From assembly GCF_029277985.1 (NCBI RefSeq), contig NZ_CP119546.1:992001-1056000 (forward strand): a DNA stretch of 64,000 nucleotides, in the 5' to 3' direction. A program made the position numbers and the translations under genes. Source of the stretch: Providencia stuartii (lineage in GTDB: Bacteria > Pseudomonadota > Gammaproteobacteria > Enterobacterales > Enterobacteriaceae). Below, one piece after another: positions 44,628-53,412 of the stretch. A model generated the notes under the pieces. That model made no database searches. It saw nothing but the letters and a program-made list of their open reading frames with translations, and was not told where the DNA came from. Each line of letters opens with the position of its first letter. Within the stretch, counting starts at the first letter, position 1.

Positions 44628-46121
44628 ATGACTGAAAATTTTTCGATTAAATCTTTATTTGAACCTAGTGATTATAATATTAATCAGGCATTAGATTATT
44701 GTATTAGTGATTTTCTAGCTCAAAGTGACGAAGTGGGTTGTTTTAATAAACAAGAGATTGATAATTTTTTTTCGACTTTAAAAATTCCAGAAAACACAGC
44801 AAATATGGATGATTATATCAAAGATATTAAAGAAATTATCATTCCTATGTGCTCCCATTTAGCTAATCCAAGTTATTTAGGGCATATGACAAGCCCATTA
44901 CCTTGGTTTATTCCCCAGATAGGTAGGCTTATTCAATCATTAAATCAAAATATGGTTAAGATGGAAACGAGTCGGGGGCTAACACTATTAGAGCGTCAAT
45001 TACTTAGGTTGCTTCACCAAGAAATTTTTCATTTTAATGATGATTTTTATTTTGATGTAAACAAGGATTTTAGTAAAACGACAGGTATTTTTACTAGTGG
45101 TGGCACTATGGCGAATTTAACCGCTATGTGGGGAGCTGTCAGCCAAGTAAAACAGAGTGGGGTCAATAAAATTGCAGTAATAGGCTCAGAATTAATGCAT
45201 TATTCTTTCGATAAAGCCTCATCACTTTTAGGTGTTGAGCTCTATCGCATACCTGTAGATCACCAAAATCAAATTGTGGTTACTGAATTAGAGCAACAAA
45301 TTAAAAAATGCCGCGCTGAGGGAATGACTATCGCTGCATTAGTTGCAATCGCCGGTACGACGGATTTTGGCTCGATAGACCCATTACATCAAATTGCTGA
45401 ATTGGGGAGAAAATATCATATTCATGTTCATGTAGATGCTGCATGGGCTGGCGCATTTATTTTAAGTAAACAACATGTGTCTTTATTATCTGGTATTGAG
45501 AGAGCGGATTCAGTCACTATTGATGGACATAAGCAGATGTTTATGCCGATTGGAACAGGAATGTTATTTTTTAAGGATCCTCAATTTTCTCAAAATATCG
45601 TACATACCGCGCCCTATGCTGTTCGTCGCACGTCTCTTGATCAAGGAAGGTTTACTTTAGAAGGCACACGCCCTGCAAATATGCTTTATCTTCATGCTTG
45701 CCTGCATTTAATTGGTAAAAATGGATATGATGAAATTTTTAGTGTGGCTTTAAATAATATTAAAATTTTAGCTAAGCATATACAGGAAAATCCATGCTTT
45801 GAATTATTGAATGATCCTAAAATTAATATATTGAGTTATAGATATATACCGAGGATTTTCAGAAATAAAATGATGACACCAGAAGATAACATAATAATAA
45901 ATCATTTTAATTATCAGTTACAAAAAGAGCAGCGGAATAAAGGAACAAGTTTTGTTTCTAGAAGTATTAGGAAATTTTCACAGCATGATAATCAAGAGCT
46001 TGTTTTCTTAAGAGTCGTTATTCTTAATCCTAATGTTAATGAAGAACATATGGTTTATATGCTTGAAGATCAAATTGAGATAGCAAAACAATTAGAGTCT
46101 TATCTTATGGCAGCAAGCTAA
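44628..46121 (+). CDS. PLP-dependent decarboxylase, aspartate 1-decarboxylase (PanP)-like
   Basis: 497-residue group II decarboxylase of the glutamate/aspartate family. The PLP lysine lies in DGHKQM (Lys 302), the pyridine-binding Asp in HVDAAWAG, and HLANPSYLGHM and GTTDFGSIDPL are conserved in this family. PanP-type enzymes make beta-alanine from aspartate, which would directly feed the beta-alanine-like A domain of NRPS2. Other amino-acid decarboxylases of the same fold (for example for diaminobutyrate) remain possible. It is the last intact gene of the island, 54 bp after the MFS gene, in the same orientation. Confidence 0.85.
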   Translation: MTENFSIKSLFEPSDYNINQALDYCISDFLAQSDEVGCFNKQEIDNFFSTLKIPENTANMDDYIKDIKEIIIPMCSHLANPSYLGHMTSPLPWFIPQIGRLIQSLNQNMVKMETSRGLTLLERQLLRLLHQEIFHFNDDFYFDVNKDFSKTTGIFTSGGTMANLTAMWGAVSQVKQSGVNKIAVIGSELMHYSFDKASSLLGVELYRIPVDHQNQIVVTELEQQIKKCRAEGMTIAALVAIAGTTDFGSIDPLHQIAELGRKYHIHVHVDAAWAGAFILSKQHVSLLSGIERADSVTIDGHKQMFMPIGTGMLFFKDPQFSQNIVHTAPYAVRRTSLDQGRFTLEGTRPANMLYLHACLHLIGKNGYDEIFSVALNNIKILAKHIQENPCFELLNDPKINILSYRYIPRIFRNKMMTPEDNIIINHFNYQLQKEQRNKGTSFVSRSIRKFSQHDNQELVFLRVVILNPNVNEEHMVYMLEDQIEIAKQLESYLMAAS

Positions 46122-46197
46122 TTACTATGAGTGTTATCTTGAAAAGATATGATAAGTCAACGTTAATTTTATGTCTAATGGAGCATACTTTCTTGTT

Positions 46198-46536
46198 ATG
46201 AAAGGAAATACGGTAACAATAAACTCAATCAGAATATTCATTGATAATAATAAAATGAGTGTGTTTCAGTGGAAGGTGATTATTATCTGTTTTTTTATCG
46301 TGATGTTAGATGGATTTGATATTTCTATAGTCGCTTATTTAGCCCCAGTGCTAAAAAAAGAAATGGGCCTTTCCTCTAATGACCTTTCTTATTTATTTGT
46401 TTCTGGTGTTTTGGGGCTGATGCTGGGAAGTATGATTTTCGGGCCTATAGCGGACAAATGTGGAAGAAAAAAAATACTGATTATTTCAACTTTTTTATAT
46501 GGATTTGGGGCTATTCTATGTGGATTATCAAGGTAA
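46198..46536 (+). pseudogene. Truncated MFS transporter, aromatic acid:H+ symporter type
   Basis: Only the first 112 or so residues remain, about three membrane segments. FIVMLDGFDISIVAYLAPVLKKEMGLS is the helix-1 hallmark (DGFD) of the AAHS family that imports benzoate-like acids, and FGPIADKCGRKK is the loop-2 motif. A full protein has about 400-450 residues. The frame stops at the point where the opposite-strand integrase fragment begins, so a deletion fused the two genes. An ATG at 46171 would add nine residues; 46198 gives the usual AAHS start. Whether this gene belonged to the siderophore cluster is unknown. Confidence 0.85.
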
Positions 46537-47025
46537 ACGCGCAGCGATCTCATAAATTTCTTTACTTTCTGCTGCACGGATAGGAATAAGCAGGTCAGGG
46601 GTTTTGAGGGTAGTGATATCGCGTAATCCAATATAAGGAAAGACATGCGACTCCAAACTCTTTAAAACCTTTTCACTGTGTGATTCAGACCATTTTTTAT
46701 TGCTGGCATGCCATTGTCTTGCGATGGTTTCAAAAGAGAGATTTGCATCAGAAGCTGCTTTAGCCACACGTTTTTGTTCGCACGGGTCAATACCGTCAGC
46801 AATCAACTTTCTTGCTTCATCACGTTTTAAACGCGCCTCTGATAAAGAGACATCAGGGTATAAACCCAATGCTAAGGTTTTCTCTTTACCTAAATGGCGG
46901 TAGCGTAACCGCCAGTATTTAGAACCGTTGGTGTGAACCAATAAGTGCAGACCTGCACCATCGGTTAATTTATAGGATTTCACATCGGGTTTAGCCGCCC
47001 GAATTTTAGCGTCAGTCAGTGCCAT
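46528..47025 (-). pseudogene. Truncated P4-type site-specific integrase
   Basis: 165 residues remain: the N-terminal arm-binding domain (MALTDAKIRAAKPDVKSYKLTDGAGLHLLVH...GSKYWRLRYR) and part of the core-binding domain. The C-terminal tyrosine recombinase domain with the Arg-His-Arg-Tyr residues is missing, since the frame ends at ARLP at the junction with the truncated MFS gene. It lies next to tRNA-Phe and points away from it, the normal layout for an island integrase. It must be inactive. It marks the right end of an element of the tRNA-Phe island or ICE kind. Confidence 0.92.
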
Positions 47026-47047
47026 AGTGAGCTTCCTGAAAGATAAA

Positions 47048-47117
47048 GTGGGTACAAAATTCTATCGAACTAGTGTATACCCGCAATTGTACCCGCACAA
47101 TGGGGTTGATGTGGGTA
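47048..47117. repeat. Short repeats upstream of the integrase, possible arm-type binding sites
   Basis: TACCCGCA occurs twice (47078-47085 and 47090-47097), and GTGGGTA occurs twice (47048-47054 and 47111-47117) in near-inverse relation. They lie between the integrase start and the tRNA gene, where P4-type integrases bind their arm sites. Confidence 0.45.
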
Positions 47118-47182
47118 GAATCGAGTAGAATTCAGTGGAGTTGAAACTTTGGGAGAGTGTTGATTTTAGCGGGCTTTACAAA

Positions 47183-47210
47183 CAAAAACAGACGTCGGTT
47201 GACGTCTGTT
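47183..47210 (-). terminator. Terminator of tRNA-Phe
   Basis: On the minus strand AACAGACGTC, loop AACC, GACGTCTGTT is followed by TTTTGTTTG. The 10-bp stem starts 10 bp after the tRNA 3' end. Confidence 0.8.
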
Positions 47211-47220
47211 GATAATAAGG

Positions 47221-47296
47221 TGGTGCCCGGACTCGGAATCGAACCAAGGACACGGGGATTTTCAATCCCCTGCTCTACCGACTGAGCTATCCGGGC
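47221..47296 (-). tRNA. pheV: tRNA-Phe (anticodon GAA)
   Basis: Read on the minus strand, the 76 bases form a full cloverleaf starting GCCCGGATAGCTCAGTCGG and ending in the encoded CCA, with loop TTGAAAA giving anticodon GAA. The sequence looks identical to enterobacterial tRNA-Phe. Its 3' end faces the integrase remnant, so it is the attachment site of the island. The symbol follows the mltC-neighbouring pheV of E. coli and is by synteny only. Confidence 0.96.
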
Positions 47297-47306
47297 AACG
47301 AGGCGT

Positions 47307-47335
47307 ATTAAACCTGATTTCACTGTGGGAGTCAA
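47307..47335 (-). promoter_or_regulatory. Promoter of tRNA-Phe
   Basis: On the minus strand TTGACT (47335-47330), 17 bp, TTTAAT (47312-47307), about 10 bp before the mature 5' end. Confidence 0.6.
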
Positions 47336-47424
47336 GGTGAATTCAAAAAACTTTCTATCAGATGCGCTTTTTTTCAACATGTTAGCCAACGATTGAACAA
47401 TTAGCATAATAAAAAGACAATGAA

Positions 47425-47465
47425 ATAAAAAACACTCGAAAGCGCTAGGCTTAAACGAGTGTTTT
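47425..47465 (-). terminator. Terminator after mltC
   Basis: AAAACACTCG (47429-47438) and CGAGTGTTTT (47456-47465) pair over 10 bp. On the minus strand the stem is followed by a T-rich tail, 20 bp after the mltC stop. Confidence 0.75.
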
Positions 47466-47485
47466 CTGTTCATACAATGACAAGG

Positions 47486-48559
47486 TTAGCGACGATAATT
47501 TTTTTGCGCTTTATTAACTTTGATTAGATAGTTACGCGATTCGGCTGCTGGGTGTTTTGTTGACAACGTTTCATAGACTTCACCAGGTTCCAATTGATTA
47601 ATTTTTTGTGCAGCGGTCTTTTTATCGCTATGGAAGACTCTTAGTACGCTATCTGCACCGCCATTATAGGCCGTGATGACAGCATAACGGCGTGAGGTTG
47701 CATTTTGAATGTCGCCTAAATAACTGTTTTGTAAAATTGCCAAGTAAGCTGTACCGGTATCGATATTTTTTTCTGGATCGAAGAGGTAACTACGGCTTGG
47801 TACACCTGATTTACCTTGGGAACGGAAAACATCTTTTCCTGCCGTGTTTGGCATAATCTGCATTAGACCTAAGGCATCAGAACGGCTGACTGCATAGGGG
47901 TTAAAGCTCGATTCGATTTGCATAATGGCTAAAATAAGCGATTCATCGACACCATATTTAACCGAAGCCTTTTTGATAAATGGCAGGTATTTATGGGCAC
48001 GTTTATCAAGGTGGTTAGGGACGAGTTGCATCGTGACAGACCAGACAACATTCATTCCTGACTGCCGGCGCTGCATTTTATTATTAATTAGATAATCAGC
48101 GTATTTAGTTGCACGCCATTCCCAGCGAATGGGTTCGCCAGTATTATCTAATACCTGACCAAATAAGAACGGCTCTTTACTGTGAGGAATATCGTTAATA
48201 TCTGAGTATAGGTCAATGGAGTTTGGATCATCACCCATTAATAAGGTTGTGATGATGGCTTTTTTCAGATGTTCTGAAGGCTCTACGGCGGAAATGGTTT
48301 CAACTGTGATAGTCCCTTCATCAAAGTTTATGTGGCTCCGAGTACGATACTCATCTGTATATTTCACATAGTCTTTAGGACCGGCAATAAGAACTTCTTT
48401 GATCCCCCAAATATTTTCGATATTGTGGGCAAATTGCCCCATAAGAATATCGAACCCATTGGTGTCTTTCACATAGTTAGGATTAAAATCAGATTCTTTC
48501 TTGCTGGAGCAGGAGATGAGTAGAGGCACCAGCAGTGTTAGGGCTAACAGTTTTTTCAT
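47486..48559 (-). CDS. mltC: MltC, membrane-bound lytic murein transglycosylase C
   Basis: Outer-membrane lipoprotein that cleaves peptidoglycan glycan strands to 1,6-anhydro ends. ATG 48559 ([20 protein letters not shown]) gives a lipoprotein signal with lipobox LISC; an in-frame upstream start would only lengthen the signal. The transglycosylase domain has [22 protein letters not shown] (catalytic Glu) and AYNGG. About 357 residues, the E. coli length. Same-strand order mutY-yggX-mltC is the conserved enterobacterial arrangement. Confidence 0.95.
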   Translation of the reverse strand: MKKLLALTLLVPLLISCSSKKESDFNPNYVKDTNGFDILMGQFAHNIENIWGIKEVLIAGPKDYVKYTDEYRTRSHINFDEGTITVETISAVEPSEHLKKAIITTLLMGDDPNSIDLYSDINDIPHSKEPFLFGQVLDNTGEPIRWEWRATKYADYLINNKMQRRQSGMNVVWSVTMQLVPNHLDKRAHKYLPFIKKASVKYGVDESLILAIMQIESSFNPYAVSRSDALGLMQIMPNTAGKDVFRSQGKSGVPSRSYLFDPEKNIDTGTAYLAILQNSYLGDIQNATSRRYAVITAYNGGADSVLRVFHSDKKTAAQKINQLEPGEVYETLSTKHPAAESRNYLIKVNKAQKNYRR

Positions 48560-48583
48560 ACATTCCACAGTATTCAAGCTAAT

Positions 48584-48607
48584 GGTCTACCGAATAACAG
48601 GTAGACC
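48584..48607. repeat. Stem-loop between yggX and mltC
   Basis: GGTCTACC (48584-48591) and GGTAGACC (48600-48607) are a perfect dyad with an eight-base loop in the 50-bp gap. No T-run follows; a mild attenuator or RNA-processing hairpin is likely. Confidence 0.45.
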
Positions 48608-48613
48608 GATTGA

Positions 48614-48883
48614 TTATTTTTCAGGTGTATAGCCGTCGATATGGATATCGTGTCCTTCAAATAGGAACTTTATCATCTCTTGTTCCAGCATTTTACGATC
48701 ATCAGGGTTCATCGTATTCAATTTTTTTTCGTTGATCAGCATGGTTTGTTTGGCCATCCATTGACCCCAAGCTTCTTTGGAAATTTCATTAAAAATACGT
48801 TTTCCTAGCTCACCCGGATATAGCTGAAAATCTTGTCCTTCAGCATCACGTTGTAAAAAAGTACAAAAAATTGTTCTACTCAT
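48614..48883 (-). CDS. yggX: YggX, Fe(II)-trafficking/oxidative protection protein
   Basis: 89-residue cytosolic protein that helps protect iron-sulfur clusters and is proposed to handle Fe(II). The start [31 protein letters not shown] with its single Cys 7, and [20 protein letters not shown], are family signatures. Its ATG overlaps the mutY stop, so the two are co-translated, as in E. coli. Confidence 0.96.
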   Translation of the reverse strand: MSRTIFCTFLQRDAEGQDFQLYPGELGKRIFNEISKEAWGQWMAKQTMLINEKKLNTMNPDDRKMLEQEMIKFLFEGHDIHIDGYTPEK

Positions 48884-49947
48884 TATTGTTTCCTCAGAAT
48901 ATCAGGCGGCACGGCAAGCTGTTGAAGTAAGCTTTCAACCGGCGCAGCTAGGCCGATTGTTGCACCGAGATTTAAGTTATACCAAAGTCCTTTGCCTTCA
49001 TCCATGGCTGAAGTAAATGCCTGAATATTAACTTTAACAGGAATAATATCCAGATGAAAATGGCTGAAAGTGTGGCGAAACGCAATTAATTGTTCTGGAG
49101 TGTCATGTTTGATCCCCGTTTGCGCCAGCCATTCATGCATTTGTTGCTGTGTTTCGAATTGCGGGAAAGCAAATAAGCCTCCCCAGATACCTGACGGTGG
49201 ACGTTGTTCCAACCAAACCTGTTCTCCGTGTTGCAGAATGAGGAACCAAGCCGTTTTTTCAGGAATTTTTTGTTTCGGTTTTTTACCCGGATAGTTTTGC
49301 CATGAATGGTTGGCGTATGCGACGCAGCCTAACTGTAGTGGGCATAATTCACATTTAGGCTTACTACGGGTACATACCATGGCGCCTAAATCCATCATGG
49401 CTTGGTTAAAGAATTGCACGCCTTCGTTGGGGGTGACTTTAGCGCTGATTTCCCATAGGCGATTTTCCACTTCTTTTTTTCCCGGCCATCCTTCAATAGC
49501 ATAGCAACGAGCAAGTACTCGTTTAACATTACCATCAAGAATTGGGTAGTGCTGTTGTTGTGATAGCGACAAGATAGCGCCTGCTGTTGAACGGCCAACT
49601 CCGGGAAGAGCGACAACGTCATCAAATGAAGTTGGGAATTGACCATGAAAACGTTCAGCAATCACTTTTGCGGCTTTATGTAAATTTCGTGCACGAGCAT
49701 AGTAACCAAGACCCGTCCAAAGGTGTAATACCTCATCGAGGGGGGCATTTGCGAGCGCGATGACATCAGGAAAACGGCTGATAAACTTTTCAAAATAGGG
49801 GATAACCGTACTTACTTGGGTTTGTTGCAGCATGACTTCGGAAAGCCAGACATGATAGGACGTCTTTTCTTTTTGCCATGGCAAAGTTTTACGTCCATAT
49901 TTGTGATACCAGTTAAGCACGGCGAGCGAAAATTGTTGAGCTTCCAT
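48883..49947 (-). CDS. mutY: MutY, adenine DNA glycosylase
   Basis: Removes adenine mispaired with 8-oxoguanine. 354 residues. The helix-hairpin-helix ([14 protein letters not shown]), catalytic Asp in [10 protein letters not shown], the [4Fe-4S] motif C-x6-C-x2-C-x5-C ([17 protein letters not shown]) and the C-terminal NUDIX-like domain are all present. It is first of the mutY-yggX-mltC unit and is divergent from trmB. Confidence 0.97.
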   Translation of the reverse strand: MEAQQFSLAVLNWYHKYGRKTLPWQKEKTSYHVWLSEVMLQQTQVSTVIPYFEKFISRFPDVIALANAPLDEVLHLWTGLGYYARARNLHKAAKVIAERFHGQFPTSFDDVVALPGVGRSTAGAILSLSQQQHYPILDGNVKRVLARCYAIEGWPGKKEVENRLWEISAKVTPNEGVQFFNQAMMDLGAMVCTRSKPKCELCPLQLGCVAYANHSWQNYPGKKPKQKIPEKTAWFLILQHGEQVWLEQRPPSGIWGGLFAFPQFETQQQMHEWLAQTGIKHDTPEQLIAFRHTFSHFHLDIIPVKVNIQAFTSAMDEGKGLWYNLNLGATIGLAAPVESLLQQLAVPPDILRKQ

Positions 49948-50353
49948 TGAGTATATTGTTTTTATCGGTAGTTCTATTAAAAGTCAGTGATGCTCAGGAT
50001 TGCAACATAGACCGAACACACTGTAAACCGCTTATTGTGTGCTAGAGTGTAAAGTTATCCAATTTTCACCTGTAACTTTGGTGGAGTTTTGATAAACTCC
50101 CTGCTCTTTAATATATACTCGCTATGCTGCACGGATGTTGGACTTTGTTTGGCTACCTTGTTGAGCTAGCTTAGTGGTGTCGCTATCTGCGCACTTTGAG
50201 ATATCGGTGTTAGCCTCTCAGTGGACTGAGGGAATTAGAGTATGCAATCTATTTTATTCGTTGTGCTACTGATACATGGAAGAGAGTAGACAGATACAGT
50301 CATGTTTCGCTTATTTACTTGATTAGGCAATTAATTCGTAGAATTTTTATATT
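49948..50353. other. 406-bp divergent intergenic region between mutY and trmB
   Basis: No gene seen. It contains two small dyads, GGAGTTT/AAACTCC at 50083-50100 and CTCAGT/ACTGAG at 50217-50230. It must hold the promoters of both flanking units. Confidence 0.55.
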
Positions 50354-51073
50354 ATGATCAATAACGTCATCTCCCCAGAATATAATGAAGAAGGGCGGGT
50401 TATGCGCCGCGTTCGCAGCTTTGTTCGTCGCCAAGGGCGTTTGACGCAACGCCAAGAAGATGCGCTACAAAGTGAATGGGCGGCAATGGGTATCGATTTT
50501 GTCGCACAGCCTTTAGATCTTGCAACGGTTTTTAATAATCAAAACCCTGTTGTGTTAGAGATAGGTTTTGGGATGGGAGCCTCTTTGGTCACTATGGCTT
50601 CACAAAACCCTGAAAAAAACTTTCTTGGGATTGAAGTTCATGCGCCGGGGGTTGGAGCATGTCTTGCTTTAGCAAAAGAAGAGAATGTGACTAATTTGCG
50701 TGTGATGTGCCATGACGCAATTGAAGTTTTGGACCGTATGATCCCAGATGAGAGCTTATCGATGGTTCAGTTATTTTTCCCAGATCCATGGCACAAGGCG
50801 AAACATAATAAACGTCGTATCGTTCAGGGGCCTTTTGCTGATAAGATCCGCACAAAACTTGCTGTAGGTGGGGTTTTTCATATGGCAACGGATTGGGAGC
50901 CTTATGCAGAGCATATGTTGGAAGTGATGACTCATGCGCAAGGGTATAAAAACTTATCAGCATCTGGTGATTATGTTCCTCGTCCAGCAACACGACCAGA
51001 AACAAAATTTGAAAAGCGTGGCCAGCGATTAGGGCACGGTGTATGGGATTTAATGTTTGAGAGGACAAAATAA
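50354..51073 (+). CDS. trmB: TrmB, tRNA (guanine-N7)-methyltransferase
   Basis: Methylates G46 of tRNA using SAM. 239 residues, with [11 protein letters not shown] (SAM binding), [15 protein letters not shown] (catalytic/RNA segment) and the conserved end [13 protein letters not shown]. Its stop overlaps the yggL start by one base (TAATG). No strong Shine-Dalgarno, but the start aligns with the E. coli protein. Confidence 0.97.
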   Translation: MINNVISPEYNEEGRVMRRVRSFVRRQGRLTQRQEDALQSEWAAMGIDFVAQPLDLATVFNNQNPVVLEIGFGMGASLVTMASQNPEKNFLGIEVHAPGVGACLALAKEENVTNLRVMCHDAIEVLDRMIPDESLSMVQLFFPDPWHKAKHNKRRIVQGPFADKIRTKLAVGGVFHMATDWEPYAEHMLEVMTHAQGYKNLSASGDYVPRPATRPETKFEKRGQRLGHGVWDLMFERTK

Positions 51074-51402
51074 TGGCTAAGCAACAACGTAGTCGTCGTT
51101 TACGCAAAAAATTACGTATTGATGAATTCCAAGAGTTAGGGTTTATCGTAAAATGGAGTTTTGAAGAAGGCACTCCAATTGAAGAAGTAGATCGTGCTGT
51201 TGATGCACTGATTGCGGAAGCGATTGAACCGAATGGCTTAGCATTCGAAGCGAGTGGCTATATGAGCTGGGAAGGTATTGTTTGCTTGCAAAAAATTGGT
51301 AAGTGTACCGAAGAACACCGTGCAATCGTGGAAAATTGGCTGAAATCAAAAGGCATGAAAGATATCGTTGTGTCTGAACTATTTGATGTTTGGTGGGAAT
51401 AA
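51073..51402 (+). CDS. yggL: YggL family protein
   Basis: 109-residue small cytosolic protein, DUF469 family, closely like E. coli YggL (SRRLRKKLRIDEFQELGF at the start, SELFDVWWE at the end). E. coli YggL has been linked to ribosome assembly; this is family knowledge. Co-translated with trmB and followed by a strong terminator. Confidence 0.95.
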   Translation: MAKQQRSRRLRKKLRIDEFQELGFIVKWSFEEGTPIEEVDRAVDALIAEAIEPNGLAFEASGYMSWEGIVCLQKIGKCTEEHRAIVENWLKSKGMKDIVVSELFDVWWE

Positions 51403-51468
51403 GTTCTTAACTAGGTAATCAATTTATTTGGTTTCCTCGTTTTACGAACTCTAACGGTTGTTACGACC

Positions 51469-51499
51469 AAAGGCATCCTTAATGGATGCCTTTGTTTTC
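51469..51499 (+). terminator. Terminator after yggL
   Basis: AAAGGCATCC (51469-51478), loop TTAAT, GGATGCCTTT (51484-51493), then GTTTTC. A perfect 10-bp stem ahead of glsB. Confidence 0.85.
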
Positions 51500-51513
51500 T
51501 GGAGTAAAGCGCA

Positions 51514-52440
51514 GTGAGTCGTCTGTTTTCTAATCAATTATTGAATGATATTTTAGATCAAGTGCGACCATTGATTGGTCAAGGTGCAGTTGCCGATTAC
51601 ATTCCTGCATTAGCGAAAGTCTCTCCTCATCAATTGGGGATTGCGGTGCACACCGCAGAAGGTGAGACTTTTATGGCAGGAGATGCTCAAACTCGTTTTT
51701 CGATCCAATCGATTTCCAAAGTGCTTAGTTTGACTTTGGCGATGACGCGCTATGAAGAAGATGAAATTTGGAGTCGAGTTGGGAAAGAGCCCTCGGGTTT
51801 ACCTTTCAATTCCTTGATCCAAATCGAAATGGAAAAAGGTATTCCGCGTAACCCGTTTATTAATGCAGGGGCTATCGTGATTACGGATATGTTGCAATCA
51901 CGGCTAAGTGCACCGAAACAACGTATGCTGGAGTTTGTCAGAAAACTGGCTTGCGAACCAGATATTAGCTATGACCTTGAGGTTGCGCGTTCAGAACTTG
52001 AGCATGCAAGCCGAAATGCCGCAATTGCTTTTTTAATGAAATCCTTTGGTAATTTTGAGAATAATGTCCTTACAGTTCTCGAAACTTACTTTCATTATTG
52101 TTCTCTCAGTATGAACTGTGTAGAGCTAGCGCGCTGTTTCTCTTATTTGACTGCGCAAGGGGTTTCAGCTTGCTCGGTTGACCCGATTATTACGCCATTA
52201 CAATCACGGCAAATTAATGCGTTAATGATGACTTGTGGTATGTATGATGGCTCTGGTGAGTTTGCTTTTCGTATTGGCATGCCAGGAAAATCCGGTGTTG
52301 GCGGTGGGATCGTCTGCATTGTACCGAATCAGTTCTCTGTGGCGGTATGGGCGCCCGAGCTAGATTCCGCAGGGAACTCGCTGGTGGGGTGTGCAGCGTT
52401 AGAATTATTATCAAAACGAATTGGTCGTTCAGTGTTCTAG
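51514..52440 (+). CDS. glsB: GlsB, glutaminase
   Basis: Converts glutamine to glutamate and ammonia. 308 residues, beta-lactamase-like serine enzyme with [12 protein letters not shown] (Ser-x-x-Lys), [10 protein letters not shown], and [25 protein letters not shown]. Starts with GTG preceded by GGAG at good spacing. In E. coli this locus has ansB; here glutaminase stands in that place. Confidence 0.95.
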   Translation: MSRLFSNQLLNDILDQVRPLIGQGAVADYIPALAKVSPHQLGIAVHTAEGETFMAGDAQTRFSIQSISKVLSLTLAMTRYEEDEIWSRVGKEPSGLPFNSLIQIEMEKGIPRNPFINAGAIVITDMLQSRLSAPKQRMLEFVRKLACEPDISYDLEVARSELEHASRNAAIAFLMKSFGNFENNVLTVLETYFHYCSLSMNCVELARCFSYLTAQGVSACSVDPIITPLQSRQINALMMTCGMYDGSGEFAFRIGMPGKSGVGGGIVCIVPNQFSVAVWAPELDSAGNSLVGCAALELLSKRIGRSVF

Positions 52441-52477
52441 TTATCACCAAAGATAAAACGATCGAATAGGAGTTACT

Positions 52478-53203
52478 ATGTTACGCCGTACTTTAATTGC
52501 ATTCTCATTATTGGCTTGTGCAACCAGTCAGGCCGCTGACTACAAATGTTCAGTGACACCTAAGGATGATATCTTTATGACTCCTGAAAATGTGCAAGTT
52601 ATCGGACGCAGTGGTGATTTGAAAATCACTCCAAATGGTGATGTGACCCTTAATGGTCAAAGCATTACGTTGACTGAACAGCAAAGGCAGCAGGCTATTC
52701 GTTACCAAACGGCTGTTCGCAATGATCTTCCATGGATTAAACAGGAAACCCAGCAGAAACTGTCTGTATCAAAAAATACGCTCGATAAAGTGGTCATACG
52801 CGTTATCGGAGAAGATAGTAATGTACGTAAGCGCCTCTCAAAATTAGAAAATGACCTTAATGGGCAGATCAACCAAGTGATCGAAACTCGCCCAAATGGC
52901 TATGCTTTTCACCATGACGCAATAAATAAAGTTGAAACTCAAGGGCGTCAATTAGTGAATGATAGCTTAGGGGGAATATTACAAGACAGTATTAATGAAA
53001 TGGGGCGTAAACAGCTACTCTCAGGTGGAGATAGCAGTAAGGCCTTACAAGGACTGCTTGGAAACCTAGGTGGCTTGCAGCAAGACTTAGAAGCAGAATG
53101 GAAAAAGCAAGAGAATAGTTTCCAACAATTTGGCCAGCAAGTTTGCGGCAAAGTGACATCGTTGGAACAACAACGAATTGCCTTGATGAATGCGCTTAAG
53201 TAA
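52478..53203 (+). CDS. yggN: YggN family exported protein
   Basis: 241-residue periplasmic protein of the DUF2884/YggN family, function unknown. Signal peptide MLRRTLIAFSLLACATSQAA; then CSVTPKDDIFMTPENVQVIGRSGDL and LPWIKQETQQKL, nearly the E. coli wording. The C-terminal half is rich in Gln and probably helical. A conserved member of this locus. Confidence 0.93.
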   Translation: MLRRTLIAFSLLACATSQAADYKCSVTPKDDIFMTPENVQVIGRSGDLKITPNGDVTLNGQSITLTEQQRQQAIRYQTAVRNDLPWIKQETQQKLSVSKNTLDKVVIRVIGEDSNVRKRLSKLENDLNGQINQVIETRPNGYAFHHDAINKVETQGRQLVNDSLGGILQDSINEMGRKQLLSGGDSSKALQGLLGNLGGLQQDLEAEWKKQENSFQQFGQQVCGKVTSLEQQRIALMNALK

Positions 53204-53310
53204 AAACGGAATAGGCGTTTTTTAAGTCATATTAAATTGTTAGGTAGCCGTGTTTTTTATCGCATTGCTGCCTTCTATTATCTTTATTGCAAAAATGTGA
53301 TGTTTTTATC

Positions 53311-53329
53311 AATAATAATAATCAAAATG
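53311..53329 (+). promoter_or_regulatory. Candidate Fur box upstream of the siderophore-binding protein gene
   Basis: AATAATAATAATCAAAATG matches about 13 of 19 Fur consensus positions and lies 84 bp before the start. Weaker than the box at 12045, but the downstream gene product fits iron control. Confidence 0.45.
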
Positions 53330-53412
53330 AAATTGATTCTTATTTAATTGACTTATTAACAACTCACTCTAGAATGCGAGTTTGGTTTAGCGACTTAACT
53401 GGTATTGTTTAT

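Larger units (their letters stand above)
10936..47220. mobile_element. Decayed tRNA-Phe-associated genomic island carrying the siderophore cluster
   Basis: AT-rich NRPS/PKS cluster ending in a truncated integrase at the 3' end of tRNA-Phe. The right boundary is firm (the tRNA end at 47221). The left boundary is set only by where the cluster starts, after ugpQ. No copy of the tRNA 3' end was found on the left, so the far attachment site is outside the window or lost. No conjugation or replication genes are present. Confidence 0.5.

Noticed and set aside
50691..51173. 160-codon open frame on the minus strand
   Set aside because: Antisense to trmB and yggL, both clearly real; no sensible protein features.
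53287..53412. Longer N-terminus for the siderophore-binding protein
   Set aside because: The extra 42 codons overlap the candidate Fur box and promoter and would bury the clean signal peptide that starts at 53413.
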